Assembly: GCA_030041255.1 (NCBI GenBank)
Contig: JASHOF010000010.1
Coordinates: 1 to 34,064, forward strand
Direction of reading: 5' to 3'
Source of the DNA: Acetobacteraceae bacterium
GTDB taxonomy: Bacteria > Pseudomonadota > Alphaproteobacteria > Acetobacterales > Acetobacteraceae
DNA: 34,064 nucleotides
This document shows, piece by piece, positions 26,562-34,064 of this stretch (position 1 is its first letter; the number at the start of each line of letters is the position of its first letter). The notes beneath the pieces were generated by a model. The model did no database searches. It was given only the letters and a program-made list of their open reading frames with translations, and was not told where the DNA came from. A program made the position numbers and the translations under genes.

Positions 26562-27995
26562 ATGGCGAAGCGACCCAGCGCGCCCACCGGCGGCGCGAGC
26601 AAGGTCATGGAAATGATGAAGGAGCACGCGGTGGAATTCGTAGACCTGCGATTCACCGACCCGCGCGGCAAGTGGCAGCATACCGCCCAGGCCGCCGCGA
26701 CCATCGATGAGGATGCCTTCACGGACGGCATCATGTTCGACGGCTCCTCGATCGCCGGCTGGAAGGCGATCAACGAGAGCGACATGATCCTGATGCCCGA
26801 TCCGGAGACCGCCTGCATGGATCCGTTCGCGGCCAAGCCGTCACTCATTCTGTTCTGCGATATCCTCGAGCCGTCCACCGGCCAACCTTACGGGCGCGAT
26901 CCGCGTTCGACCGCCAAGAAGGCCGAGGCCTATCTGAAATCGACCGGAATCGGCGACACCGCCTTCTTCGGGCCGGAGGCGGAGTTCTTCGTGTTCGACT
27001 CGGTCCGGTTCGGGACCGGCGGCAACTACGGCATGTACCAGCTCGACAGCACCGAGGGGCCGCAAGCCTCCATGAAGGACTATCCCGAGGGTAACATGGG
27101 GCATCGGCCGGCGGTGAAGGGCGGCTATTTCCCGGTGCCACCGGTCGATTCCGACAGCGATCTGCGTGCCGAGATGCTTGCCACGATGGGCGAGATGGGG
27201 GTGACGATCGAGAAGCACCATCACGAGGTGGGGCAGAGCCAGCACGAACTCGGCTTGAAGTTCAGCCCGCTCGTCACGATGGCGGATGCGATGCAGATCT
27301 ACAAATACTGCATCCACAACGTTGCCCACAGCTACGGCAAGACCGCGACCTTCATGCCGAAGCCGATCTATGGCGACAACGGCTCCGGAATGCACTGCCA
27401 CCAGTCGATCTGGAAGGCCGGCAAGCCGCTCTTTGCCGGCAACGGTTATGCGGATCTTTCGGAAACGGCGCTCTATTACATTGGCGGCATCATCAAGCAC
27501 GCCAAGGCGCTCAACTGCTTCACCAACCCGACCACGAACAGCTACAAGCGCCTGGTTCCCGGCTTCGAGGCCCCGGTTCTGCTCGCCTATTCGGCGCGCA
27601 ACCGCTCTGCGGCCTGCCGCATTCCTTACGCCACCAGTCCGAAGGCGAAGCGGGTGGAGGTCCGCTACCCGGATGGCGCGGCCAACCCCTATCTTGCGTT
27701 CGCCGCGATGCTGATGGCCGGACTGGACGGCATCCGCAACAAGATCCATCCGGGTGATCCGATGGACAAGGACCTCTACGATCTGCCGCCGGAGGAACTG
27801 AAGGGCATTCCGACGGTGTGTGGATCGTTGCGTGAAGCGATCGGAGCCCTCGAGGCGGATCACGAATTCCTGCTCGCCGGCGACGTCTTCAACACCGACC
27901 AGATCGAAAGCTATATCGCTCTGAAATGGACGGAAGTGTTCCGCTTCGAGCACACCCCGCACCCGGTCGAGTTCGAGATGTATTATTCCGTCTGA
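26562..27995 (+). CDS. glnA: glutamine synthetase type I
   Basis: A 477-residue dodecameric GSI-beta subunit. The ATG at 26562 has GGAGAGACGA before it; an upstream in-frame ATG at 26550 lies on that site. Landmarks: FDGSSIAGW (59-67), the metal-binding EAEFFVFD (139-146), [10 protein letters not shown] (273-282), the [10 protein letters not shown] latch and NRSAACRIP. The adenylylation Tyr is Y406 in [10 protein letters not shown], so control by GlnE is expected. It is 79 nt from glnB and probably co-transcribed; a strong stem-loop follows. Confidence 0.97.
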   Translation: MAKRPSAPTGGASKVMEMMKEHAVEFVDLRFTDPRGKWQHTAQAAATIDEDAFTDGIMFDGSSIAGWKAINESDMILMPDPETACMDPFAAKPSLILFCDILEPSTGQPYGRDPRSTAKKAEAYLKSTGIGDTAFFGPEAEFFVFDSVRFGTGGNYGMYQLDSTEGPQASMKDYPEGNMGHRPAVKGGYFPVPPVDSDSDLRAEMLATMGEMGVTIEKHHHEVGQSQHELGLKFSPLVTMADAMQIYKYCIHNVAHSYGKTATFMPKPIYGDNGSGMHCHQSIWKAGKPLFAGNGYADLSETALYYIGGIIKHAKALNCFTNPTTNSYKRLVPGFEAPVLLAYSARNRSAACRIPYATSPKAKRVEVRYPDGAANPYLAFAAMLMAGLDGIRNKIHPGDPMDKDLYDLPPEELKGIPTVCGSLREAIGALEADHEFLLAGDVFNTDQIESYIALKWTEVFRFEHTPHPVEFEMYYSV

Positions 27996-28023
27996 TCCCG
28001 CCAACGCCCTGCCGCATCGGAGG

Positions 28024-28062
28024 CCGGGGCGGGCGCCGGGCCCGATCCGGCGCCCGCCCTGG
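28024..28062 (+). terminator. GC-rich stem-loop after glnA
   Basis: A 16-bp stem (one G-T pair) with a 13-bp perfect core, GGGCGGGCGCCGG against CCGGCGCCCGCCC, around a 7-nt loop, 28 nt after the glnA stop. No T-run follows, which is common in GC-rich genomes. Probable end of the glnBA transcript, perhaps also blocking the convergent phosphodiesterase transcript. Confidence 0.6.
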
Positions 28063-28124
28063 CAGCGCCGTTCCGGCTCAGGCGATCGCGGGCTCAGCGC
28101 GAATCCCGACCAGAGGCAGGGCGA

Positions 28125-28949
28125 TCAGTCATCCGCATGGTTGGCGCCGGCGACGAAGGGAAACGGCCCGGGAAAATCCTCGACATAGGCGATATGTGAA
28201 ACGACCTCGCCGCCTGCATCCACATGGTGCAACTGGAATGCGGCCGGCTCCATGACGAATGCCGATGGCCCCGCAGGATCGAGATCGAGCGCCACCTGGT
28301 GTGCAATCGAGGGCGCGATCGTCGCGATCGCGTGGGCGATGCGTGTGGTGGCCGGGCGATGCACATGCCCGCACAGGATGCGCCTGACCTCCGGATGCCG
28401 ACCGACGATCGCAACAAACTCCTCCGGCTCCATGAGCTTGATGCGGTCCATATGGGCGATCCCGCAGTCGAAAGGCGGATGATGCATCACGATGATGGTG
28501 GGCTTTGCCGGCGCTTCGCTCAGTGTCCGCTCGAGCCACTCGAGCCGCCTGGCGCAAAGCTGTCCGTGGGCGGCCCCGGGCACCACCGTATCCAGCATGA
28601 CCAGCCTCAGCGGGCCGAGATCGTGGGTATATTGCACGAATTCGGAGTCTTCGATGACACCGGGAAGATGGGCGAGGCGGGCGCAGAAATTCTCCCGCTG
28701 GTCATGATTGCCGGGAATAGCGAGGACCGGGCAGCCAATGTGCCGTCCGAGCAATGTAACCAGTACCTCGTATTCCGCCATGACCCCGGATTCCGTGAGG
28801 TCGCCAGAGAGCAGGACCGCATCGACGGTCGGTCGCATCCGGGCGATCGCGCGGAAGGCGCGCTCGGCCAGCATGTTGGTTTCGACGACGCGGTCGGCGG
28901 CGAGCCCCACCGGGCGCAGATGCAGATCGCTCACCTGGGCCAGCAGCAT
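28125..28949 (-). CDS. metallophosphoesterase, CpdA-like (cyclic nucleotide phosphodiesterase family)
   Basis: A 274-residue calcineurin-like phosphoesterase. All metal motifs are present: D8 and H10 in SDLHL, D50 in SGDLTE, N81-H82 in PGNHD, H156 in MHHPPF, and H195/H197 in GHVH. Order and spacing match the class III 3',5'-cyclic nucleotide phosphodiesterases (CpdA/Rv0805 type). Hydrolysis of cAMP, other cyclic nucleotides or glycerophosphodiesters is possible; which one cannot be read from the sequence. It is convergent with glnA. Confidence 0.9.
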   Translation of the reverse strand: MLLAQVSDLHLRPVGLAADRVVETNMLAERAFRAIARMRPTVDAVLLSGDLTESGVMAEYEVLVTLLGRHIGCPVLAIPGNHDQRENFCARLAHLPGVIEDSEFVQYTHDLGPLRLVMLDTVVPGAAHGQLCARRLEWLERTLSEAPAKPTIIVMHHPPFDCGIAHMDRIKLMEPEEFVAIVGRHPEVRRILCGHVHRPATTRIAHAIATIAPSIAHQVALDLDPAGPSAFVMEPAAFQLHHVDAGGEVVSHIAYVEDFPGPFPFVAGANHADD

Positions 28950-29150
28950 GCCGATCTCCTCGCGGGGGAAGAGCCGACCCTATCGCCCGGGCGCCGGGCG
29001 GTGCAAGAGCGGACGTGCGTCCACGCGCCGCCGGTCCTTTCCAGCAACCACTTTCGTCGACGAGTGAGCCGTCCCGGCCCCCTGCCCGGAGGGGAGGGGA
29101 ACGATGGCGGCGCGCGGGAAACCCGCCTCACTGATGCGTGATTCCCGGTA

Positions 29151-29408
29151 TCAGCGGCTGCGCAGCCAGCGCACGGAGGTATAGGCGCCGATCCAGGAAC
29201 CGCCAGCCGCAAACACGATATAAACGGCGTGCTGCGTGTAGTTGATGACCGCGAACGCCGAGAGCAGATACCAGAGGCCGCTCCAGTTCGCCGCCCATAC
29301 CGCGCGCCTGCCTGTCACCGCGGCGGTGAACAGCACGTAGACCGCATCCATGACCGCTGTCGAGGCGAGCACTCCCGCGGCAATCAGCGGATCGATTGCG
29401 AACATCAT
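29151..29408 (-). CDS. small membrane protein, 85 residues, function unknown
   Basis: Three hydrophobic segments (about 4-28, 42-58 and 60-77) with a short RR-containing loop (AAVTGRRAVWAANW) and a basic C-terminus (SVRWLRSR). The composition and hydropathy are those of a real inner-membrane protein, and third codon positions are GC-rich. I do not recognise a named family. The first two codons are both ATG, so the start could be one residue later. It faces the cytochrome c gene with 237 nt between starts. Confidence 0.68.
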   Translation of the reverse strand: MMFAIDPLIAAGVLASTAVMDAVYVLFTAAVTGRRAVWAANWSGLWYLLSAFAVINYTQHAVYIVFAAGGSWIGAYTSVRWLRSR

Positions 29409-29645
29409 CGAGCCTGGCCTCCTCAGAGTGTCCGGCCGATCCTGACATGGTGTGCCGGGGCCTGCAGATTCGATTTTCGCCCGGCGCTACCGCGGCGCTG
29501 CCATCTGCGGGCGCGATCGGCTGGCGGCTTCTTCTTTCCGGAGCCGGATATTCCTTGCCGGGATGCACCGGGAACGCTAGCTTCCCGCCAAGAACCTCCG
29601 ACCGACCCGAGGGACAGGAGGCGCGAAGAGACGTTCGAGGGAAGG

Positions 29646-30107
29646 ATGGCGTCGAAGTGGGGACCGCTGTTGCCGCGGCGACGGGTTGTCTTGCGGATGG
29701 CCGTGCTGGGAGCTTTGGTCCTTGCAGCGCCGGGGTCAGTTGCGATGGCCTGCGGGCCGGCCAGTGCCGGCTGGTACAGCGCGGCGCAGGCCGCATCAGG
29801 AAAGACCGTCTTCGACACGCATTGTGCCGCCTGCCATCTGGCGTCCCTTGCCGGAGGGGCGGGGCCGCCGCTCACCGGTCCGCAGTTCGTAGCCTGGCTC
29901 CAGTTCACCAAGATCACCGGCGCGGACCTGTTCGGCTTCATCTCCTCGCAGATGCCTTACGATGCGCCTGGCAGCCTGACGAAGAGCGACTACGAAGACG
30001 CCTTCGCCTACATCCTGCAGGTCAACCATTACCCGCCCGGAAGCACTCCGCTCGCCGCGGGCTCGGTCGCCTGCGTGCAGATGCTGCCATACCCGAAACA
30101 GGGCTGA
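29646..30107 (+). CDS. secreted mono-haem cytochrome c, partner of the PQQ dehydrogenase
   Basis: A 153-residue periplasmic cytochrome c. The start gives MASKWGPLLPRRRVVLRM, a basic n-region followed by a hydrophobic core (AVLGALVLAAP) and cleavage near AMA-CG (35/36) or ASA-GW. Haem attachment is CAACH (60-64); the sixth ligand is probably M103 in SSQMPYDAPGS. C36 is close to the signal end, but the lipobox is poor, so a lipoprotein is unlikely. With the PQQ dehydrogenase 99 nt downstream, it is the likely electron acceptor, like XoxG/MxaG or ExaB, although its sequence resembles none of them specifically. A pseudoknot-like element lies in the gap. Confidence 0.88.
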   Translation: MASKWGPLLPRRRVVLRMAVLGALVLAAPGSVAMACGPASAGWYSAAQAASGKTVFDTHCAACHLASLAGGAGPPLTGPQFVAWLQFTKITGADLFGFISSQMPYDAPGSLTKSDYEDAFAYILQVNHYPPGSTPLAAGSVACVQMLPYPKQG

Positions 30108-30125
30108 GAAGCCGCACCGATCTAC

Positions 30126-30172
30126 CTACGGGCCGCCAGGGATGCCCGTAGTGAGGTCCCGAAATCCCTGGC
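30126..30172 (+). other. candidate H-type RNA pseudoknot between cytochrome c and PQQ dehydrogenase
   Basis: Two perfect, interlocked inverted repeats. Stem 1: CTACGGGC (30126-30133) with GCCCGTAG (30144-30151), 8 bp. Stem 2: GCCAGGGAT (30135-30143) with ATCCCTGGC (30164-30172), 9 bp. The 5-prime arm of stem 2 lies in the loop of stem 1, and the 3-prime arm of stem 1 lies in the loop of stem 2. Loop lengths would be 1, 0 and 12 nt, the order of a classical H-type pseudoknot; otherwise the two hairpins could alternate. It ends 24 nt before the GGAGGA site of the dehydrogenase gene. Confidence 0.5.
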
Positions 30173-30206
30173 TGACGTGAGGATGGCTACGCAACAGGAG
30201 GAACGG

Positions 30207-31916
30207 ATGAAAGATCAAAGATCGGTCCCAGGGAAGCATCCGCCGACATGGCGAGACAAAGCGGCGACGTGGGCCGGGCCGGCTCTTGCGCTCGTGCTGG
30301 GCATCGGATTTGCCGGCCCGGCTGCGCTGGCGGCGACGCAGCCTTCGGAGAGCGGCGGCAACGTGGCGGTCGCGAACTCGCCCACTGTCACCCAGGATGT
30401 GAACGTCACGGATGCCATGCTGAGCGATCCGGGTGGCGCCAACTGGGCGAACTCGGGCCACGGCTACATGAACCAGCGGTTCTCGCCGCTGAACGAGATC
30501 AACGCCGACAACGTGACCAGGCTGGTTCCGGTGGCGATTGCGCAGACGGGATATACGGCCAGCTTCGAGACCACCCCGGTGGTCGTCAACGGCGTCATGT
30601 ACATCACCACGCCGATGGTCGACAGCAAGCAGGCGGTGATCGCGATGGACGCCGCGACCGGGCGCGAGATGTGGCGCTATGTCTATGACGACGGGCTCAA
30701 TCATATCTGCTGCGGCCCGGTCAATCGCGGTGTCGTTGCCGCCTACGGCAACGTGTACTTCGTCACCATCGACGCCCACCTGGTCGCGCTCGATGCCAAG
30801 ACCGGAAAGGTGGCGTGGTCGCAGTCGGTTGCCGATCCCAGGATCGGGTATTCCGAGACCATGGCCCCGCAGGCCTTCGACGGGATGGTGATCATCGGCA
30901 GCTCCGGCGGCGAGTGGGCGACCCGCGGTTTCATTGCCGCTTACAATGCAAGCAACGGCCAGCAGGTCTGGCGCTTCGATACCACAGACCCGAAGTCCTG
31001 GGCCGGTGATTCCTGGAAGTATGGCGGTGGCGGCGTGTGGACCACGCCGGCGATCGATACCCAGCGCGGGCTGGTGATCTTCTCGGTCGGCAATCCCAAC
31101 CCCGACCTCAACGGCCGGGTGCGCGAGGGCGACAATCTGTACACGGATTCGATCCTCGCGCTGAATGCCAAGACCGGTGCCCTTGTCTGGGCCTACCAGG
31201 AAGTGCCGCACGACGTCTGGGACTATGACGCGGTCAGCAACGTGATCCTGTTCGACACCACCGACAACGGCCAGACGGTTCCAGCGGCCGGAGAAGCCGG
31301 GAAAACGGCCTGGTACTACATCGTCAATCGCGAGACGGGCAAGCTGATCCGCAAGTCCGCGCCGTTCGACCAGCAGACGAACATGTTTGCCCAGCCGACC
31401 GTCGCGGGCGTGCAGAGCCTGCCCGGTGCCAACGGCGGCAGCGAGTGGTCGCCGCCCGCCTATTCGCCGGTCACGCACTTCGTTTACGTGCTCGGAATGA
31501 ACCAGTTGATGACGTTCAAGACCGAGGCAACCACCCACAGCATCCCCGGCCTGATCAGGCTTGGCAGCACCTTCTCCAATGTGCCCGGCGGGGTGCAGGA
31601 CGGGACGTTGACGGCGATCGACGTCAACACGGGCAAGATCGCCTGGAACCAGACCGTGCCGCAGCCGATGATGGGCGGTGCGCTGGCGACTGCCGGCAAT
31701 CTCGTCTTCAGCGGCGAGGGCGACGGCTGGTTCGATGCCTTCAATGCCACCACCGGCAAGCTGCTCTGGCGCTTCAATCTCGGCGCCGGCGTGAATGCGC
31801 CGCCGGTGGCCTACGAGGTGAATGGCCACGAGTACATCGCGGTCGCATCCGGTGGCAATTTCCAGATGAGCTATCCGCTCGGAAACGCGCTCGCAATCTT
31901 CACGCTGCAGCAGTAG
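30207..31916 (+). CDS. PQQ-dependent alcohol/methanol dehydrogenase-family protein, lanthanide-type ligand set
   Basis: A 569-residue periplasmic quinoprotein with an eight-bladed propeller. The ATG follows CAGGAGGAACGG; signal peptide cleavage is likely after ALA at 42. The vicinal disulfide is C168-C169 (ICCGPVNRG). Metal ligands align as E236 (GGEWATRG), N296 (GNPNPD), the catalytic Asp D339 and a further Asp D341 (HDVWDYDAV); the second Asp of this pair is characteristic of lanthanide-dependent XoxF/PedH enzymes, and Ala or another residue is found in calcium enzymes. Compared with MxaF/XoxF, about 24 residues are missing between E236 and N296. No haem motif is present, so electrons must go to a separate cytochrome. 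Substrate (methanol, ethanol or other alcohols or aldehydes) is unknown. Confidence 0.88.
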   Translation: MKDQRSVPGKHPPTWRDKAATWAGPALALVLGIGFAGPAALAATQPSESGGNVAVANSPTVTQDVNVTDAMLSDPGGANWANSGHGYMNQRFSPLNEINADNVTRLVPVAIAQTGYTASFETTPVVVNGVMYITTPMVDSKQAVIAMDAATGREMWRYVYDDGLNHICCGPVNRGVVAAYGNVYFVTIDAHLVALDAKTGKVAWSQSVADPRIGYSETMAPQAFDGMVIIGSSGGEWATRGFIAAYNASNGQQVWRFDTTDPKSWAGDSWKYGGGGVWTTPAIDTQRGLVIFSVGNPNPDLNGRVREGDNLYTDSILALNAKTGALVWAYQEVPHDVWDYDAVSNVILFDTTDNGQTVPAAGEAGKTAWYYIVNRETGKLIRKSAPFDQQTNMFAQPTVAGVQSLPGANGGSEWSPPAYSPVTHFVYVLGMNQLMTFKTEATTHSIPGLIRLGSTFSNVPGGVQDGTLTAIDVNTGKIAWNQTVPQPMMGGALATAGNLVFSGEGDGWFDAFNATTGKLLWRFNLGAGVNAPPVAYEVNGHEYIAVASGGNFQMSYPLGNALAIFTLQQ

Positions 31917-31934
31917 CGTAGAGAAGCGGAACGG

Positions 31935-31969
31935 GGCGGCGGGGTGCGCATGCGCCCCGCCGCCGTTTT
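31935..31969 (+). terminator. rho-independent terminator after the PQQ dehydrogenase
   Basis: A 10-bp perfect stem GGCGGCGGGG with CCCCGCCGCC around a 10-nt loop, followed by G and TTTT. It lies 18 nt after the stop codon and is the clearest intrinsic terminator in the window. Confidence 0.78.
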
Positions 31970-32114
31970 GCGCGATCCGCTCATCGCCGGGCGGGAACAG
32001 CGATCTTCGTGTGCCGATGCGTGACAACGCTGCCTTGCAAGATCGGCACTGGCGCGGCTCTTGTCGCGGGTCGACCAGGAAGCGGCATCGTGGCGGCTGA
32101 TCGGAGTGGCAGGC

Positions 32115-33089
32115 ATGCAACGGCATTCATTCGGGCCGCTTCCGCCGGTCTCGACCTTGACGCTCGGCGGCGGAGGGATCGGCATGCTGTGGGGCGAAAC
32201 CACCCTGGAGGAGTGTATCGCCACGACAGAAGCGGCCGTCGCCGCCGGGATCAACTGGATCGACCTTGCTCCCCGCTACGGTAATGGCCTGGCCGAGCGC
32301 GTGGTGGGTGAGGCGTTCGGAGGTAAGCTACCCGCCGGGGTTTACGTCACCAGCAAGTGCAATCTCGGCAATCTTCCCGCCGCCGAGATCGACGGGACAC
32401 TGAGGCGCTCGATCGAAGGAAGCCTCGAGCGGCTCAGGCTGGCGCGCCTCGATCTCTTCTTTCTGCACTCGAATGTAGTACCGGACGAGGGATTCCTGCT
32501 CCGGCGGCCGGACGCGGCCGAGCGCATGACCCCCTATGAACGCTTCGATTCCCATGTTCGCCCGGCGTTCGAGCGCCTGGCTGGGGAAGGCATCATCGGC
32601 GCCTGGGGCCTGACCGGCATCGGCCATCCCGACACCATCATCCGGCTGCTGCACGAACAGCCGAGACCGGCGGCAGTACAGTGCATCGCCAATCTTCTCG
32701 ATTCGCCGGGCAGTCTCAAATTCTTCGAGGGGCCGGCAAAGCCGCGGGCGGTGATCGCCGCGGCACGGGCGAACGGTGTGGGCGTGATGGGGATTCGTGC
32801 GGTGCAGGCGGGTGCACTGACGGCCGGGCTCGACCGTCCGCTGCCCGCGCACCATCCGGAGCGGATCGACTTCGAGCGGGCGGCAGGGTTCCGCCGGCTC
32901 GCGGCGGAACTCGAAACGGATCCGGCGATCCTCGGGCACCGCTATGCGCTCGCGCTCGACACGCTGGTGCTCGGGGTGAAGAACCGGAGCGAACTGGCCG
33001 GCTGTCTGGCTGCCGCGGCGGCCGGACCGCTGCCGGCGGAGCTGGCCAGGCGGGTCGATGCCAGCGTGCGCCGGAGCGAGCAGAGCTGA
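32115..33089 (+). CDS. aldo/keto reductase
   Basis: A 324-residue NAD(P)H-dependent oxidoreductase with a TIM-barrel fold. The ATG giving MQRHSFGPLPP has GGAG at 8-nt spacing; the frame is open 54 nt further upstream. The catalytic tetrad is complete: D50 and Y55 (WIDLAPRYG), K81 (VTSKC) and H118 (FFLHSN). The C-terminal part contains DTLVLGVKNRSEL, typical of bacterial AKRs with a phosphate-binding NRSEL motif. The substrate is not predictable. It follows the dehydrogenase terminator, so it is transcribed on its own or with the EamA gene 57 nt downstream. Confidence 0.92.
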   Translation: MQRHSFGPLPPVSTLTLGGGGIGMLWGETTLEECIATTEAAVAAGINWIDLAPRYGNGLAERVVGEAFGGKLPAGVYVTSKCNLGNLPAAEIDGTLRRSIEGSLERLRLARLDLFFLHSNVVPDEGFLLRRPDAAERMTPYERFDSHVRPAFERLAGEGIIGAWGLTGIGHPDTIIRLLHEQPRPAAVQCIANLLDSPGSLKFFEGPAKPRAVIAAARANGVGVMGIRAVQAGALTAGLDRPLPAHHPERIDFERAAGFRRLAAELETDPAILGHRYALALDTLVLGVKNRSELAGCLAAAAAGPLPAELARRVDASVRRSEQS

Positions 33090-33146
33090 GGCGGGGAAAC
33101 ACCCGGGTGGGTGCCTGCTCAACTGGCGGAAGAGTATGTGTGGCCG

Positions 33147-34064
33147 ATGCCGTTCACCTACCGCCACCTTCTCTTTGCAACGATCTGCCTGATCTGGGGC
33201 ACGACCTGGGCGGCAACGAAACTCGGCGTGGATGCCGTGCCGCCGATGCTGTTCGCAGGCACGCGCTTCGTCGTGGCCGGCTTGGCGGTGCTTGGCTATC
33301 ACTGGGCGCCGCGGCGTCGCCGCGGCCGGATGGTGCCGGCTGAGGACCTGCCGCGGCTTCTGATCTCAGCGACCCTGCTCATTCCACTGACCTACGCGCC
33401 GCTCTACTGGGGGCTGCGGATCATCCCGTCCGGGCTCGCGGCGGTGCTGAACTCGGCTTTGACGCCGCTCGTCATGCTGCTGCTCGGCGTTGCACTCGGG
33501 GAGGAACGATTCCTGGCTCGCCAGGGGATTGCCATCGGAATCGGTATTCTCGGGCTGGTCCTGCTGTTCTGGCCGGCGGCGGAAGCAATCGGCAGCGCCG
33601 ACAGATGGCAGACGCTCGGCATGCTTGCGATCGTCGCGGCAACCTTGGCCTCCTGCGCGGGCTCCGTGCTGGCGCGCCCCCTGCTCGCGCGCCATCCGGC
33701 CGTGCTGCTTTCGGGGCTTACCTATCTTGCCGGCGGCGCAGCGTTGCTGTCGCTCTCGCTCGGTTTCGAGCCGGGTGCGCGCGCTGCTGCGGGCGGCGAG
33801 TGGGGCCTCCTCGCCTGGCTCGGCTGGCTCTATATCGTCGTCTTCGGAACGCTGATCGGTTACACGTTCTATTTCGTGCTGCTGCGCGACTGGGGACCGA
33901 GCCGCTCGGCAACCTATGCCTTTGTGGTGCCGATCATCGCCGTGGTCAGCGGCATGCTCAGCTTCGGAGAGACCGTTTCGCGAGCGGAGGCGGCGGGCAT
34001 GATGCTGATGCTCACGGGCGCGGCCCTGGCACTCGGAGTGAGAGCGCCGGCTGTCAGAGGCTAG
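33147..34064 (+). CDS. EamA/DMT-superfamily transporter
   Basis: A 305-residue membrane protein with ten predicted helices in two EamA repeats (about 5-135 and 155-295), a drug/metabolite exporter fold. Typical segments: LIWGTTWAATKLGV and TRFVVAGLAVL in the first repeat; GPSRSATYAFVVPIIAVVSG near the end. The ATG giving MPFTYRHLL was chosen because the first helix follows immediately; GTG codons at 33138 and 33111 could add 3 or 12 residues. The stop codon is the last three bases of the window, so the gene is complete. Substrate unknown. Confidence 0.9.
   Translation: MPFTYRHLLFATICLIWGTTWAATKLGVDAVPPMLFAGTRFVVAGLAVLGYHWAPRRRRGRMVPAEDLPRLLISATLLIPLTYAPLYWGLRIIPSGLAAVLNSALTPLVMLLLGVALGEERFLARQGIAIGIGILGLVLLFWPAAEAIGSADRWQTLGMLAIVAATLASCAGSVLARPLLARHPAVLLSGLTYLAGGAALLSLSLGFEPGARAAAGGEWGLLAWLGWLYIVVFGTLIGYTFYFVLLRDWGPSRSATYAFVVPIIAVVSGMLSFGETVSRAEAAGMMLMLTGAALALGVRAPAVRG

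Noticed and set aside
28984-29000. A 7-bp stem-loop upstream of the phosphodiesterase
   Set aside because: Short and made of C and G only, in a GC-rich leader; chance is sufficient.
30126-32126. A 666-codon open frame on the minus strand
   Set aside because: Antisense to the PQQ dehydrogenase; low-complexity His/Arg/Val sequence with no domain.
33100-33109. The palindrome CACCCGGGTG between the aldo/keto reductase and EamA genes
   Set aside because: Ten bases of GC-rich palindrome are expected by chance in this composition and no partner site was seen.

Overview
The window comes from the chromosome of a GC-rich Gram-negative bacterium. The cell-envelope block rpsB-tsf-pyrH-frr-uppS-cdsA-dxr-rseP-bamA-skp-lpxD-fabZ-lpxA, the use of LpxI rather than LpxH, and a glnBA pair behind a sigma-54-like promoter all point to Alphaproteobacteria. 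The PQQ-linked dehydrogenase with its own cytochrome c makes Rhodospirillales/Acetobacteraceae my best guess, but this is inference from gene order and family membership, with no database search. No rRNA, tRNA, CRISPR array, insertion sequence or prophage gene was seen.

Layout. 57-7804 is an accessory region: an epoxide-hydrolase-like alpha/beta hydrolase (-), a DUF983 membrane protein, a CaiB-type CoA-transferase plus a thiamine-diphosphate lyase of the oxalyl-CoA decarboxylase/2-hydroxyacyl-CoA lyase group, a DUF1971-AhpD fusion overlapping a DUF488 gene, an NsrR-type regulator (-), and two small four-helix membrane proteins, the second HemJ-like. 7849-10448 (-) holds pcaB and pobA of the 4-hydroxybenzoate/protocatechuate route. 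10864-12128 (-) holds gloA and lpxI. 12625-25730 (-) is a tightly packed housekeeping run from rpsB (upstream end) to lpxA (downstream end), making ribosomal protein S2, EF-Ts, UMP kinase, ribosome recycling factor, undecaprenyl-diphosphate synthase, CDP-diglyceride synthase, DXP reductoisomerase, RseP, BamA, Skp and the early lipid A enzymes. glnB-glnA diverge from rpsB at 26144-27995. The right end carries a CpdA-like phosphodiesterase (-), a tiny membrane protein (-), a cytochrome c plus PQQ dehydrogenase pair, an aldo/keto reductase and an EamA transporter.

How the genes fit together. The central block joins translation, isoprenoid/undecaprenyl supply, phospholipid and lipid A synthesis and outer-membrane protein assembly. 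The CoA-transferase and lyase could form a self-recharging cycle in which formyl-CoA made by the lyase is the CoA donor. The cytochrome c probably takes electrons from the PQQ dehydrogenase, whose ligand set includes the extra Asp typical of lanthanide-dependent enzymes.

Most worth a second look: a perfect H-type pseudoknot-like arrangement (8-bp and 9-bp stems, interlocked) in the 99-nt gap between the cytochrome and the PQQ dehydrogenase; the lanthanide-type ligand pattern of that dehydrogenase; an Asp-to-His change in the CdsA signature; the DUF1971-AhpD fusion with an internal ribosome-binding site; and the HemJ-like protein that lacks the Asn-Glu pair of true HemJ.
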